Assembly: GCA_045654245.1 (NCBI GenBank)
Contig: JAZOMX010000006.1
Coordinates: 1-12,811, forward strand
From: UBA10677 sp045654245
GTDB taxonomy: Bacteria > Bacillota > Clostridia > Christensenellales > Pumilibacteraceae
DNA: 12,811 nucleotides
Reading direction: 5' to 3'
The notes under the pieces were generated by a model. It was not told the DNA's origin and searched no databases. It saw nothing but the letters and a program-made list of their open reading frames with translations. Below are positions 5,598 to 12,572 of this stretch, piece by piece; within the stretch, counting starts at the first letter, position 1, and every line of letters starts with the position of its first letter. A program made the translations under genes and the position numbers.

Positions 5598-7511
5598 ATG
5601 TCAAGTCTATCATTAAGACACATTTACAAGATTTATTCGGGTAACGTTAAAGCCGTTTCTGACTTTAACCTCGAAATCGACGATAAAGAATTTATCGTAT
5701 TCGTAGGACCTTCCGGATGCGGAAAGTCCACCACTTTGCGTATGATTGCGGGTCTTGAAGAGATTTCCGCCGGCGAACTTTATATCGACGGCAGACTCGT
5801 AAATGACGTAGAGCCTAAGGATAGAGATATCGCGATGGTATTCCAAAACTACGCACTTTATCCGCATATGACCGTATATGAGAATATGGCGTTTGGACTC
5901 CGCCTCCGCAAGATGCCCTCTGATGAAATCGACCAGAGAGTAAAAGAGGCAGCGGCAATCCTCGGTATTTCCCAACTTCTTTCCCGTAAGCCGAAGGCTC
6001 TATCGGGTGGACAGCGTCAGCGTGTTGCGCTAGGTCGTGCAATCGTTCGTGAGCCGAAAGTATTCCTTCTCGACGAACCTCTTTCCAACCTCGACGCAAA
6101 GTTGCGTGTACAAATGCGTACCGAGATTACCAAACTTCACAACAAACTTGCAACCACGTTTATTTACGTAACCCACGACCAAATCGAGGCAATGACGATG
6201 GGAACGAGAATCGTAGTTATGAAAGACGGTATCGTACAACAGTGTGATACTCCTCAGTTCCTCTACGACAGCCCCGAGAACAAGTTCGTTGCATCCTTCC
6301 TTGGCTCGCCCCAGATGAACTTCTTCGAGCACGCAGTACTTTCCCGTGAGAACGGTAAAATGTACGCGTCTTTCGGAAACAACAAGATTGAAGTTCCCGA
6401 AGCAAGAGCAAAGAGACTTATCGACGAAGCATATATCGGCAAAGAGATTACGCTTGGCGTTCGTCCCGAGGATATTCACGACGAAGAAGTATTTATTGCA
6501 TCTTCGCCCAACACCGTAATTAGCGCTCATATCGACGTAATGGAGAAACTCGGTAACGAGACTTTCCTTTATATGGAAGTAGAAGGTAAAGACGACTACA
6601 CCGTTGCTCGTGTAGACGCAAGAAGTTCCGTTAAGGCAGGCGAGGACGTAAAACTTGCTCTTGACGCTAACCACATTCACTTCTTCGACAATCAAACCGA
6701 ACTTACGATTATGGGTGTACCTAAGTACAACACCGCAATCGCTGACCTTTCGGCTAATGAAGATGGCACGCTCGTTGCTAAATTCGGCGACACCGTAATC
6801 AACTTCCCCGCTGAAGTTTCTGCTAAACTTACCACGCCTGAAGAAATCGGCGGTAAGGTTAAGGTTGGTATTGCACCCGACGCAATCAAACTTGAGAGAA
6901 CGAGTGACGAACAATTCGAACTCAACACCGTAGTTGACTTTACTGAAGAGTTCCCCAGATTCAAGGGTGTATATTCCGCACTTAAGGGAAAGACCACCTT
7001 CCTCGTTGCAAAGCATCCTCTTGATGCTGACGTAAAAGCAGGTCAAAAACTTACTTACTACGTTGACCCTGCAGACGTAATGCTCTTCAACGTAGAGACT
7101 GGCGAGAAAGTAATCGCATACAGAGCAGTTACCGACAACGTTGCAAACGCAAAAGTAACGCTTAAGACTGAAGGAAAAGGCGAGGACGCTAAGCCCGTTG
7201 CAGTTATCGCATACGGCAAGAACAAACTCGTTGTTCCCAACGAAGACGGCGCGTTTACTGAGGGTGAGTACTCGGTTGCAGTTGACTACAAGGATATGGA
7301 TTGCTCCAAAGAGGCAGTTGCTGCTAGCCGTGGTCTCGTAATCTCTGGTGTAGTAGAAGACGCAGACATCCTTGGCGCAAACACGATTGTATTTGCAAAG
7401 GTTGACGGAGTTGCACCTTACTTTACTGGTATCGTAGCAGGCGTTCCCAAGATTAATATCGGCGACAAGATTAAGTTCGTTGTTAAGCCCGAGGCAATTA
7501 AAAAGGCGTAA
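5598..7511 (+). CDS. Sugar-importer ABC ATPase (MsmX/UgpC/MalK type) with extended C-terminus
   Basis: This encodes 637 residues, against about 360-380 usual for MsmX/UgpC/MalK. The ATPase half is complete: Walker A GPSGCGKST (37-45), Q-loop Gln83, signature LSGGQ (135-139), Walker B VFLLDEP (155-161), D-loop SNLD and switch His193. The first C-terminal regulatory unit (about 245-364) is of MalK type, with GVRPEDI at 287-293. Two similar units then follow (about 373-498 and 525-637), so the extension appears to be a triplication. No permease or substrate-binding gene is adjacent. This fits a shared ATPase that powers several carbohydrate importers from the inner face of the membrane, as MsmX does in Bacillus. 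Rich C-ending codon use suggests high expression. Sugar specificity cannot be told. Confidence 0.88.
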   Translation: MSSLSLRHIYKIYSGNVKAVSDFNLEIDDKEFIVFVGPSGCGKSTTLRMIAGLEEISAGELYIDGRLVNDVEPKDRDIAMVFQNYALYPHMTVYENMAFGLRLRKMPSDEIDQRVKEAAAILGISQLLSRKPKALSGGQRQRVALGRAIVREPKVFLLDEPLSNLDAKLRVQMRTEITKLHNKLATTFIYVTHDQIEAMTMGTRIVVMKDGIVQQCDTPQFLYDSPENKFVASFLGSPQMNFFEHAVLSRENGKMYASFGNNKIEVPEARAKRLIDEAYIGKEITLGVRPEDIHDEEVFIASSPNTVISAHIDVMEKLGNETFLYMEVEGKDDYTVARVDARSSVKAGEDVKLALDANHIHFFDNQTELTIMGVPKYNTAIADLSANEDGTLVAKFGDTVINFPAEVSAKLTTPEEIGGKVKVGIAPDAIKLERTSDEQFELNTVVDFTEEFPRFKGVYSALKGKTTFLVAKHPLDADVKAGQKLTYYVDPADVMLFNVETGEKVIAYRAVTDNVANAKVTLKTEGKGEDAKPVAVIAYGKNKLVVPNEDGAFTEGEYSVAVDYKDMDCSKEAVAASRGLVISGVVEDADILGANTIVFAKVDGVAPYFTGIVAGVPKINIGDKIKFVVKPEAIKKA

Positions 7512-7533
7512 TAACCTTTACTAACTGAAAAGA

Positions 7534-7566
7534 AAAACGCATCACGAATTATCGTGGTGCGTTTTG
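7534..7566 (+). terminator. Intrinsic terminator after the ABC ATPase gene
   Basis: AAAACGCATCACGA (7534-7547) pairs with TCGTGGTGCGTTTT (7552-7565), 14 pairs with one G-U and a four-base ATTA loop, ending in a T run. It starts 22 bases after the stop codon. The next 100 bases, to 7666, show no gene. Confidence 0.9.
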
Positions 7567-7666
7567 TCATAAAATCTCACTACTTGCGAACAATTACTAA
7601 TTCAAAGTAACGCAATTAAAGGGAAATTCCGAAAGTTTTGTATGCTAAAATTACAACTCTAAACTA

Positions 7667-7700
7667 AAAACCGCCCTCACCTTATCGTGAGAGCGGTTTT
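7667..7700 (-). terminator. Intrinsic terminator after the XRE regulator gene
   Basis: AAAACCGCCCTCAC (7667-7680) and GTGAGAGCGGTTTT (7687-7700) pair with one mismatch around a six-base loop. On the minus strand the right-hand T run is GGTTTTT, three bases after the regulator's stop. The plus strand also ends in T-rich DNA, so it may work both ways. Confidence 0.85.
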
Positions 7701-7703
7701 GTT

Positions 7704-7928
7704 TTATTTTCGATATGGATTATCGTTTATTCCAAGCAAAAATTCAGCAGAAATATCGAAGTTGAGGAGTATTGCTTTAATATTGTCGTACCCTGGTTTA
7801 GCCTTACCTTTAAGCCACTCCGAAATTTGACTTTGCTTAACGCCGATTATATTTGCAAACGCCGTTTGCGTAAGTTCATACTCGTCTAAAAGTTCTCGCA
7901 AAATATCCTTAAATTCCATAGTTTCCAT
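7704..7928 (-). CDS. Small XRE/Cro-family DNA-binding regulator
   Basis: From this start the protein has 74 residues and is essentially one helix-turn-helix domain. LTQTAFANIIGVKQSQISEW is the typical XRE core, with a recognition helix around GVKQSQISEWLKG. The rest (YDNIKAILLNFDISAEFLLG) is the usual closing pair of helices of the Cro/C1 fold. It is divergent from the lipoprotein gene, whose promoter holds a palindrome, so a repressor of that gene and perhaps of itself is the natural reading; this is inference. The start is uncertain: ATGs at 7946, 7928 and 7919 are in frame and none has a good ribosome binding site. A TATAAT at 7940-7935 would start RNA at about 7928, so 7928 is chosen as a possible leaderless start. 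The 7919 ATG matches the family's usual N-terminus best. Confidence 0.82.
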   Translation of the reverse strand: METMEFKDILRELLDEYELTQTAFANIIGVKQSQISEWLKGKAKPGYDNIKAILLNFDISAEFLLGINDNPYRK

Positions 7929-7934
7929 ACCGCT

Positions 7935-7940
7935 ATTATA
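7935..7940 (-). promoter_or_regulatory. -10 element for the XRE regulator gene
   Basis: A perfect TATAAT is read on the minus strand. The -35 is poor; TCAACA with a 19-base spacer is the best match. The weakness would suit a low-level, autoregulated gene. Confidence 0.45.
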
Positions 7941-7947
7941 TAGCATT

Positions 7948-7997
7948 TTCTATGTTTTATGTTGACATATAGAATATTCTATGATATAATTATAGAA
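7948..7997. promoter_or_regulatory. Operator region: 14-bp palindrome plus flanking half-sites
   Basis: ATAGAATATTCTAT (7969-7982) is a perfect 14-base palindrome in the spacer of the lipoprotein promoter. The same half-site recurs outside it, as TTCTAT at 7948-7953 and ATAGAA at 7992-7997, pointing inward-outward as in a multi-site operator. The XRE regulator encoded next to it is the obvious candidate to bind. The sequence pattern is seen; the pairing with the regulator is inferred. Confidence 0.65.
7962..7990 (+). promoter_or_regulatory. Consensus promoter with extended -10 for the lipoprotein gene
   Basis: TTGACA (7962-7967) and TATAAT (7985-7990) are both perfect, with a 17-base spacer and a TGA just before the -10, which makes an extended -10. 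Transcription would start near 7997. Such a strong promoter for a surface protein implies that repression is needed, and the palindrome in its spacer supplies a site. Confidence 0.92.
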
Positions 7998-8022
7998 AAA
8001 ACTATAAGGAGAGCACAAAAAA

Positions 8023-10338
8023 ATGAAAAAGATAGCGATAATTTTCTTTATGATTTTAGTTTTGCTATTTAGTGGAGTGGTGGCGTGCTTTGACGTACCA
8101 AGCAACGACAACGAAACGCCCGACACCCCACCCACCGAGCAAACCACGCCGAGTACTCCAAGCGAACCTAGTACCCCAAGCGAACCTAGTACCCCAAGTG
8201 AACCGAGTACCCCAAGTGAACCGAGTACTCCAAGTGAGCCCTTGCCCCCGTTAACGAAAGACCTTTATGAAATAACTGTTGATAATGTGGAATATTATTA
8301 TGTAGCAGGGCAAGATTTATTCGGGAATCCCATTGATGGATATCTTGTTGAGAACTACATTGGAGATGAGGAAGAGATAATAATACCTAAAACGATACAC
8401 GGAAGGCAGGTTTTTGCAATTGGGCCGGATGCGTTTGAGGGGGCTACGTTGACTTCAATAACTCTCCCTAATACGATAATAAGCATTGCCGATGAAGCAT
8501 TTCGCGATTGTGAACTTTTAACTGATATTACGCTACCGAGCGGGATTCAATATATAGGTTATGACGTATTTTACAATTCGGCATATTATAATGACGAAAG
8601 CAATTGGATAAATGAAACTTTATCTATTGGGGAATATTTAATTTCAGTGTCAAGTGAATTTGATGGAATTTTTGAGATAGAGGAAGGAATCACTTTTATA
8701 GCAGGAGGAGCGTTTGAATATTGTGAATTCCTTACTGGGGTAACGATACCAGATACGGTAATAGCAATTGGAGATTATGCATTTATGTATTGCAGTTCTT
8801 TAGAAAGTATAACGATACCTTCTAGCGTAATAAGAATGGGATATTATGCATTTTATAACTGTAGCGCATTAAATGATATTACAATTGAAGGCATATTAAA
8901 TGTGGGTTCTAGTGCGTTCGAAGGTACAGCATATTATAATGAAGAAAGCAACTGGGGAAACGGAGTGCTTTATATCGGAAATTATTTAGTACAAGCGAAA
9001 TCAAGCATTTCAGGAAGTTATCAGATAAAATCAGGTACGAAAGTTATAGTGGATTGCGCTTTTAGTAGTTGTGAAGCGTTAGAAGAAGTGATATTGCCAG
9101 ATGGCGTCGTAATATTAGGAGATGAGGCTTTTGAATTTTGTTATGCTCTTGTTAACGTAACGCTCCCTTCTACGTTAAAATACATAGGATATGGCGTTTT
9201 TAACAGTTGTTATTCATTAAAAAATGTAGCGATTCCGCAGGGTATAACCGAAATAAAAGGGGACATGTTCTATAATTGTACTTCATTAGAAAGCATAACG
9301 ATACCTAGTGGTGTAACAAGTATCGGAGATTATGCGTTCCTGCATTGTATTTCCTTAACGAGCATAACAATTCCGTCTAGTGTAATTAGCATAGGAATTA
9401 GTGCGTTTTATAATTGCAGTTCCTTAACGAACATAACGATACCTAATAGCGTAACTAGCATAGGAGATAGTGCTTTTACTGATTGTTTTGACCTAGCAAG
9501 CATAATCGTAGAAGAAGGGAACACGGTGTATAAATCAATAGACGGTAATTTATACACAAAAGACGGTGCGATGCTTGTTCGATATGCAAGCGGAAAGACT
9601 GCAAATTCGTTTAGCATTTCTTCTGCTGTAACAAGTATAGGAGATAGTGCGTTTAGCGGTTGTGAGTCGTTAACAAGCATAACGATACCTAATAGCGTAA
9701 CAAGTATAGGACGTAGTGCGTTTAGCAGTTGTGAATCGTTAACAAGCATAACGATACCGTCAAATGTAACAAGTATAGGAGATAGTGCGTTCTATGGTTG
9801 TAGTTCTTTAACAAGCATAACGATACCAACTAGCGTAACAAGTATAGGAGATTATGCGTTCTCTGGTTGTTTTTCCTTAACAAGCATAACGATACCTGAT
9901 AATGTAACGAGAATAGAAAATTTTGCGTTCCAGCATTGTATTTCCTTAACGAGCATAACGATACCTGATAGCGTAACAAGTATAGGAGATTATGCGTTCT
10001 CTTATTGTAGTTCATTAGAAAACATAACGATACCTGATAGCGTAACGAGTATAGGAGGAAGTGCGTTCTCTTATTGTAGTTCCTTAACAAGTATAACGCT
10101 ACCTGATAGCGTAACGAGCATAGGAAATTATGTGTTCGATAGGTGTAGTTCATTAACAAGTATAACGATACCTGACAGTGTAACTAGTATAGGATATTAT
10201 GCGTTCGATAGTTGTATTTCGCTGACTGGCGTTTATTATACGGGAAGTGAGGCGGAGTGGAATAGTTTGCTTGAAAGCGTTGGATATGGAAATAGTGACC
10301 TTACGAATGCGACAATCCACTACAACTACGCTGGATAG
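8023..10338 (+). CDS. BspA-like leucine-rich-repeat surface lipoprotein
   Basis: This encodes 771 residues. The N-terminus has two lysines, a hydrophobic stretch and a lipobox VVAC, so the mature protein should start at lipidated Cys22 on the outer face of the membrane. A Pro/Ser/Thr/Glu linker follows, including five 6-residue copies (43-72) like STPSEP. After a short cap come about 20 LRR_5/BspA repeats of 23 residues (about 142-732) of the type SLTSITIPDSVTSIGDYAF plus a Cys. They are broken by three longer inserts, two of which contain AYYN-ESNW. A capping segment LTGVYYTGSEAEWNSL ends the protein. There is no LPxTG, so the lipid is the anchor. BspA-type proteins bind host or microbial surfaces; its partner is unknown. 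AAGGAG at 8006-8011 precedes the ATG. Codon third positions are much more AT-rich than in neighbouring housekeeping genes. Confidence 0.9.
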   Translation: MKKIAIIFFMILVLLFSGVVACFDVPSNDNETPDTPPTEQTTPSTPSEPSTPSEPSTPSEPSTPSEPSTPSEPLPPLTKDLYEITVDNVEYYYVAGQDLFGNPIDGYLVENYIGDEEEIIIPKTIHGRQVFAIGPDAFEGATLTSITLPNTIISIADEAFRDCELLTDITLPSGIQYIGYDVFYNSAYYNDESNWINETLSIGEYLISVSSEFDGIFEIEEGITFIAGGAFEYCEFLTGVTIPDTVIAIGDYAFMYCSSLESITIPSSVIRMGYYAFYNCSALNDITIEGILNVGSSAFEGTAYYNEESNWGNGVLYIGNYLVQAKSSISGSYQIKSGTKVIVDCAFSSCEALEEVILPDGVVILGDEAFEFCYALVNVTLPSTLKYIGYGVFNSCYSLKNVAIPQGITEIKGDMFYNCTSLESITIPSGVTSIGDYAFLHCISLTSITIPSSVISIGISAFYNCSSLTNITIPNSVTSIGDSAFTDCFDLASIIVEEGNTVYKSIDGNLYTKDGAMLVRYASGKTANSFSISSAVTSIGDSAFSGCESLTSITIPNSVTSIGRSAFSSCESLTSITIPSNVTSIGDSAFYGCSSLTSITIPTSVTSIGDYAFSGCFSLTSITIPDNVTRIENFAFQHCISLTSITIPDSVTSIGDYAFSYCSSLENITIPDSVTSIGGSAFSYCSSLTSITLPDSVTSIGNYVFDRCSSLTSITIPDSVTSIGYYAFDSCISLTGVYYTGSEAEWNSLLESVGYGNSDLTNATIHYNYAG
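8149..8238 (+). repeat. 18-bp tandem repeat, five copies, in the lipoprotein linker
   Basis: Five in-frame units like CCGAGTACCCCAAGTGAA differ only at silent third positions. Copy-number change would lengthen or shorten the spacer between lipid anchor and repeats without breaking the frame. Confidence 0.9.
9283..9489 (+). repeat. 69-bp tandem repeat, three copies (LRR units 9-11)
   Basis: Three consecutive 69-base units each encode a 23-residue LRR beginning SLxxITIP. They belong to the same family as the 9667-10218 block and are separated from it by a 59-residue divergent unit. Confidence 0.8.
9667..10218 (+). repeat. 69-bp tandem repeat, eight copies (LRR units 13-20)
   Basis: Eight 69-base units run head to tail with no indels. 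The stretch AGCATAACGATACCTGATAG or a close variant recurs in most of them. The DNA similarity is high enough for slippage or unequal recombination that would keep the reading frame. Confidence 0.9.
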
Positions 10339-10354
10339 TATAGGAAAATAGAAT

Positions 10355-10387
10355 AAAAAAGGAACTCTGTTGATGAGTTCCTTTTTT
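10355..10387. terminator. Bidirectional intrinsic terminator (lipoprotein / phosphatase-superfamily gene)
   Basis: AAAAAAGGAACTC (10355-10367) pairs perfectly with GAGTTCCTTTTTT (10375-10387) around a seven-base loop. It has T runs on both strands and lies between two converging stops. Confidence 0.92.
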
Positions 10388-10388
10388 G

Positions 10389-11153
10389 TTATTTCGTGAT
10401 TTCGTTTAGGAGTGATTTGCCTTCCCAGTCCTCGTCGGGCGGAATATTCATTAATTCGGTAATCGTAGGCGCAATATCTATAATGTTTGCGCTTTTAATT
10501 TCGTAGTCTTGCTTGATGTCTTTTCCGATAAAGAATAAGGGGATAAGCATATCCTCGGGGATATTTTCGCCGTGAATTCTATCGTGTCCGCCGTGGTCAG
10601 CGGTAATAACGATATTGTACTCGTCGGGAGTTTTTTCAATCACTTCGTCGATAATTTCCCAAACGGCTTTGACTTCGTCGAGGTATTCTTGCGTCATCCA
10701 ACCATACTTATGACCGATAGTGTCGGGGGAGTGGTAGTACAAGAAAATGAAATCACATTTTTGGTTTTGCATATTTTGGAGCGCAAAATCGGTTAAAATG
10801 CGGTTGTTCTCGGGGAAGTCGCAATAATACGACTGAACAAGCGAGGCGGGGCGAGTGATATCCTTGAGTTCTTCCCAACTATAAAAGGTAGCGTTCTTCT
10901 TGCCTGCGCCCTTGAGAACTTCGGCTAGTCCTTTAACGGGGCGAACTTGGGGCGCGTAAGTATTAGTCGTAGTGCCGTGACGAGAGGGCTCTACGCTATG
11001 GAAAAGCGACATATGGCACGGTAGCGTCACGGACGGGAAAACGGTAGTAGCGGAAAGCGTATAACTAGAAATTTTCTTCGTTTTTTGTACTTTTTCGAGA
11101 TTAGCAATAGCATCAGGTCTCATACCGTCTGCAAGAATTAGTAAAGTTTTCAT
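10389..11153 (-). CDS. Compact alkaline-phosphatase-superfamily phosphodiesterase/phosphatase
   Basis: This encodes 254 residues, short for the superfamily (usually 400 or more), but with a full set of metal-site residues. These are Asp9 in LILADGMRPDA, nucleophile Thr43 in FPSVTLPCH (as in nucleotide pyrophosphatase/phosphodiesterases), Asp144 and His148 in YYHSPDTIGH, Asp186/His187 in TADHGGHD, and His194. It should be a two-zinc hydrolase of the type I phosphodiesterase/NPP branch; the substrate is unknown. There is no signal peptide or membrane segment, so it is probably cytoplasmic, unlike most relatives. It starts 15 bases after the cysS stop, with a GAGGGG site before the ATG, so it is the last gene of the cysE-cysS operon. 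Confidence 0.85.
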   Translation of the reverse strand: MKTLLILADGMRPDAIANLEKVQKTKKISSYTLSATTVFPSVTLPCHMSLFHSVEPSRHGTTTNTYAPQVRPVKGLAEVLKGAGKKNATFYSWEELKDITRPASLVQSYYCDFPENNRILTDFALQNMQNQKCDFIFLYYHSPDTIGHKYGWMTQEYLDEVKAVWEIIDEVIEKTPDEYNIVITADHGGHDRIHGENIPEDMLIPLFFIGKDIKQDYEIKSANIIDIAPTITELMNIPPDEDWEGKSLLNEITK

Positions 11154-11168
11154 ATAGCCCCTCGTAAA

Positions 11169-12554
11169 TTATTTTTTTTCTAGGGTGTAGCCGTCTTTAC
11201 TGTCGATAATAGCGTAACCGAGTGCAGAGAGTTCGTCGCGAAGTCTATCCGATTCCGACCAGTTCTTTGCTTTTCTAGCCTCAAGTCTAGCGTCGGCAAT
11301 CGCCTTAATATCGTCGGGCACTTCGATTTTTTCTTTTTCTGCCGGCATAGCGGATTTAAGGTCGAGCCCGAGTACTTTATCGAATTCGAGAGCGAGCGCG
11401 TAAATATCCTTGCTTGGCTTTTCTTTAAGCATAGTCCAAAGAACGCCAAGCGAAAGGGGAATATTGAGGTCGTCGTTAATCGCCGTTGCGAATTCGGAGC
11501 GATATTTTTCAATCGTCTCCACGCTCGAGCCGTCTTTAGCAATCTTATGTTCGTAAAGAGCATTGAGAAGTCTAGTGTAGGCTACTTGCGCTGCTTTAAG
11601 ACCTTCAAAAGTAAAGTTGAGTTTTTTGCGGTAATGCGTGTTTAGGCAGAAATATCTAAACGAGAGGGGAGCGTAGCCCATTTCGGAAAGTTGAGCAATC
11701 GTATAAGTGTTGCCGAGAGATTTACTCATTTTTCCGCCGTCAACGAGCATAAATTCGCCGTGCATCCAAACGTTAACCGTTTTTGCGCCCTCGAGAGCCT
11801 CGGACTGTGCGATTTCGTTTTCGTGATGAACGGGAATATGGTCAACTCCACCGCTGTGGATATCAATAAGCGAGCCTAGGTATTTTCTGCTCATAGTGGA
11901 ACACTCGATATGCCAACCGGGATAGCCCATACCCCAAGGCGAGGGCCATTGCATAATATGCTCTTTGGGTGCTTTTTTCCATAGAGCAAAGTCGGCAGGG
12001 TGACGTTTTTCGCTATTAACTTCCACTCTTGCGCCTGCGATTTGGTCGTCGAGGTTAAGACGAGAAAGTTTACCGTAGCCGGGGAATTTGGAAATATCGA
12101 AATAAATGCCGTCGCTTGTCTCGTAACCGTAACCCTTTTCGCAAAGCGTTTGCACGTACTTAATCATATCGTCGATATGGTCGGTAGCCTTTGCAATAAT
12201 TTCGGGTTTGCCGATATTGAGTTTAGCGATATCGTCAAAGAAAACGGAAGTGTAGTAGTCAGCGATTTCATACGGCGATTTTTGTTGCTTTTTAGCAGCA
12301 ACCGCCATTTTATCCTCGCCCTCGTCTCCGTCGGAGAGTAGGTGTCCTACGTCGGTAATATTCATAACGCCTTTTAGTTTATATCCGTCGTAGCGCAAAA
12401 CTCTGCGCACGATATCCATAAAGACGTAGGTACGCAAGTTTCCGATATGCGCGTAGTTATAAACGGTAGGACCGCACGAATACATAGTAACGGCTTTTCC
12501 TACTGGCGTAAATTCTTCTTTTTCTCTAGTAAGAGTGTTGTAAAGTTTAAGCAT
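11169..12554 (-). CDS. cysS: Cysteine-tRNA ligase
   Basis: This encodes 461 residues, the usual length. The enzyme charges tRNA-Cys with cysteine using ATP. What is seen: MYSCGPTVYNYAHIGN with zinc ligand Cys27 and the HIGN class I motif (36-39), GWHIECSTMS with zinc ligand Cys218, HHENEIAQSEA with ligands His243 and Glu247, and KMSKS at 275-279. The C-terminal helical part ends in the usual RLEARKAKNWSESDRLRDEL anticodon-side helix. A perfect AGGAGG (12564-12559) lies four bases before the ATG. It follows cysE by 18 bases, a common order in Bacillota that couples cysteine synthesis to its use in translation. All key residues are intact. Confidence 0.97.
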   Translation of the reverse strand: MLKLYNTLTREKEEFTPVGKAVTMYSCGPTVYNYAHIGNLRTYVFMDIVRRVLRYDGYKLKGVMNITDVGHLLSDGDEGEDKMAVAAKKQQKSPYEIADYYTSVFFDDIAKLNIGKPEIIAKATDHIDDMIKYVQTLCEKGYGYETSDGIYFDISKFPGYGKLSRLNLDDQIAGARVEVNSEKRHPADFALWKKAPKEHIMQWPSPWGMGYPGWHIECSTMSRKYLGSLIDIHSGGVDHIPVHHENEIAQSEALEGAKTVNVWMHGEFMLVDGGKMSKSLGNTYTIAQLSEMGYAPLSFRYFCLNTHYRKKLNFTFEGLKAAQVAYTRLLNALYEHKIAKDGSSVETIEKYRSEFATAINDDLNIPLSLGVLWTMLKEKPSKDIYALALEFDKVLGLDLKSAMPAEKEKIEVPDDIKAIADARLEARKAKNWSESDRLRDELSALGYAIIDSKDGYTLEKK

Positions 12555-12572
12555 AAATCCTCCTAAAAGTAA

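Noticed and set aside
6030..7046. A 338-codon open frame on the minus strand within the ABC ATPase gene
   Set aside because: It lies wholly inside a clear ABC ATPase coding region, has no recognisable motifs, and is explained by the C-ending codon bias of the real gene.
7566..7666. Small gene or RNA between the ATPase terminator and the XRE terminator
   Set aside because: No open frame with a ribosome binding site, promoter or stable structure was seen; it appears to be a plain spacer.
7704..7946. XRE gene as the antitoxin of a toxin-antitoxin pair
   Set aside because: No small toxin-like partner lies beside it; the only neighbour it shares a control region with is the lipoprotein.
9408..10159. 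Open frames on the minus strand across the lipoprotein gene
   Set aside because: They are by-products of the 69-base repeats: any open frame in one unit stays open in the next. They have no ribosome binding site or recognisable domain.
9667..10218. Regular repeats that might be taken for a CRISPR array
   Set aside because: The 69-base units are contiguous, in frame and encode LRR motifs; there are no unique spacers and no cas genes.
7534..10390. Attachment sites or a mobile element carrying the XRE-LRR cassette
   Set aside because: No matching direct repeats, terminal inverted repeats, integrase, transposase or tRNA was found at the edges.
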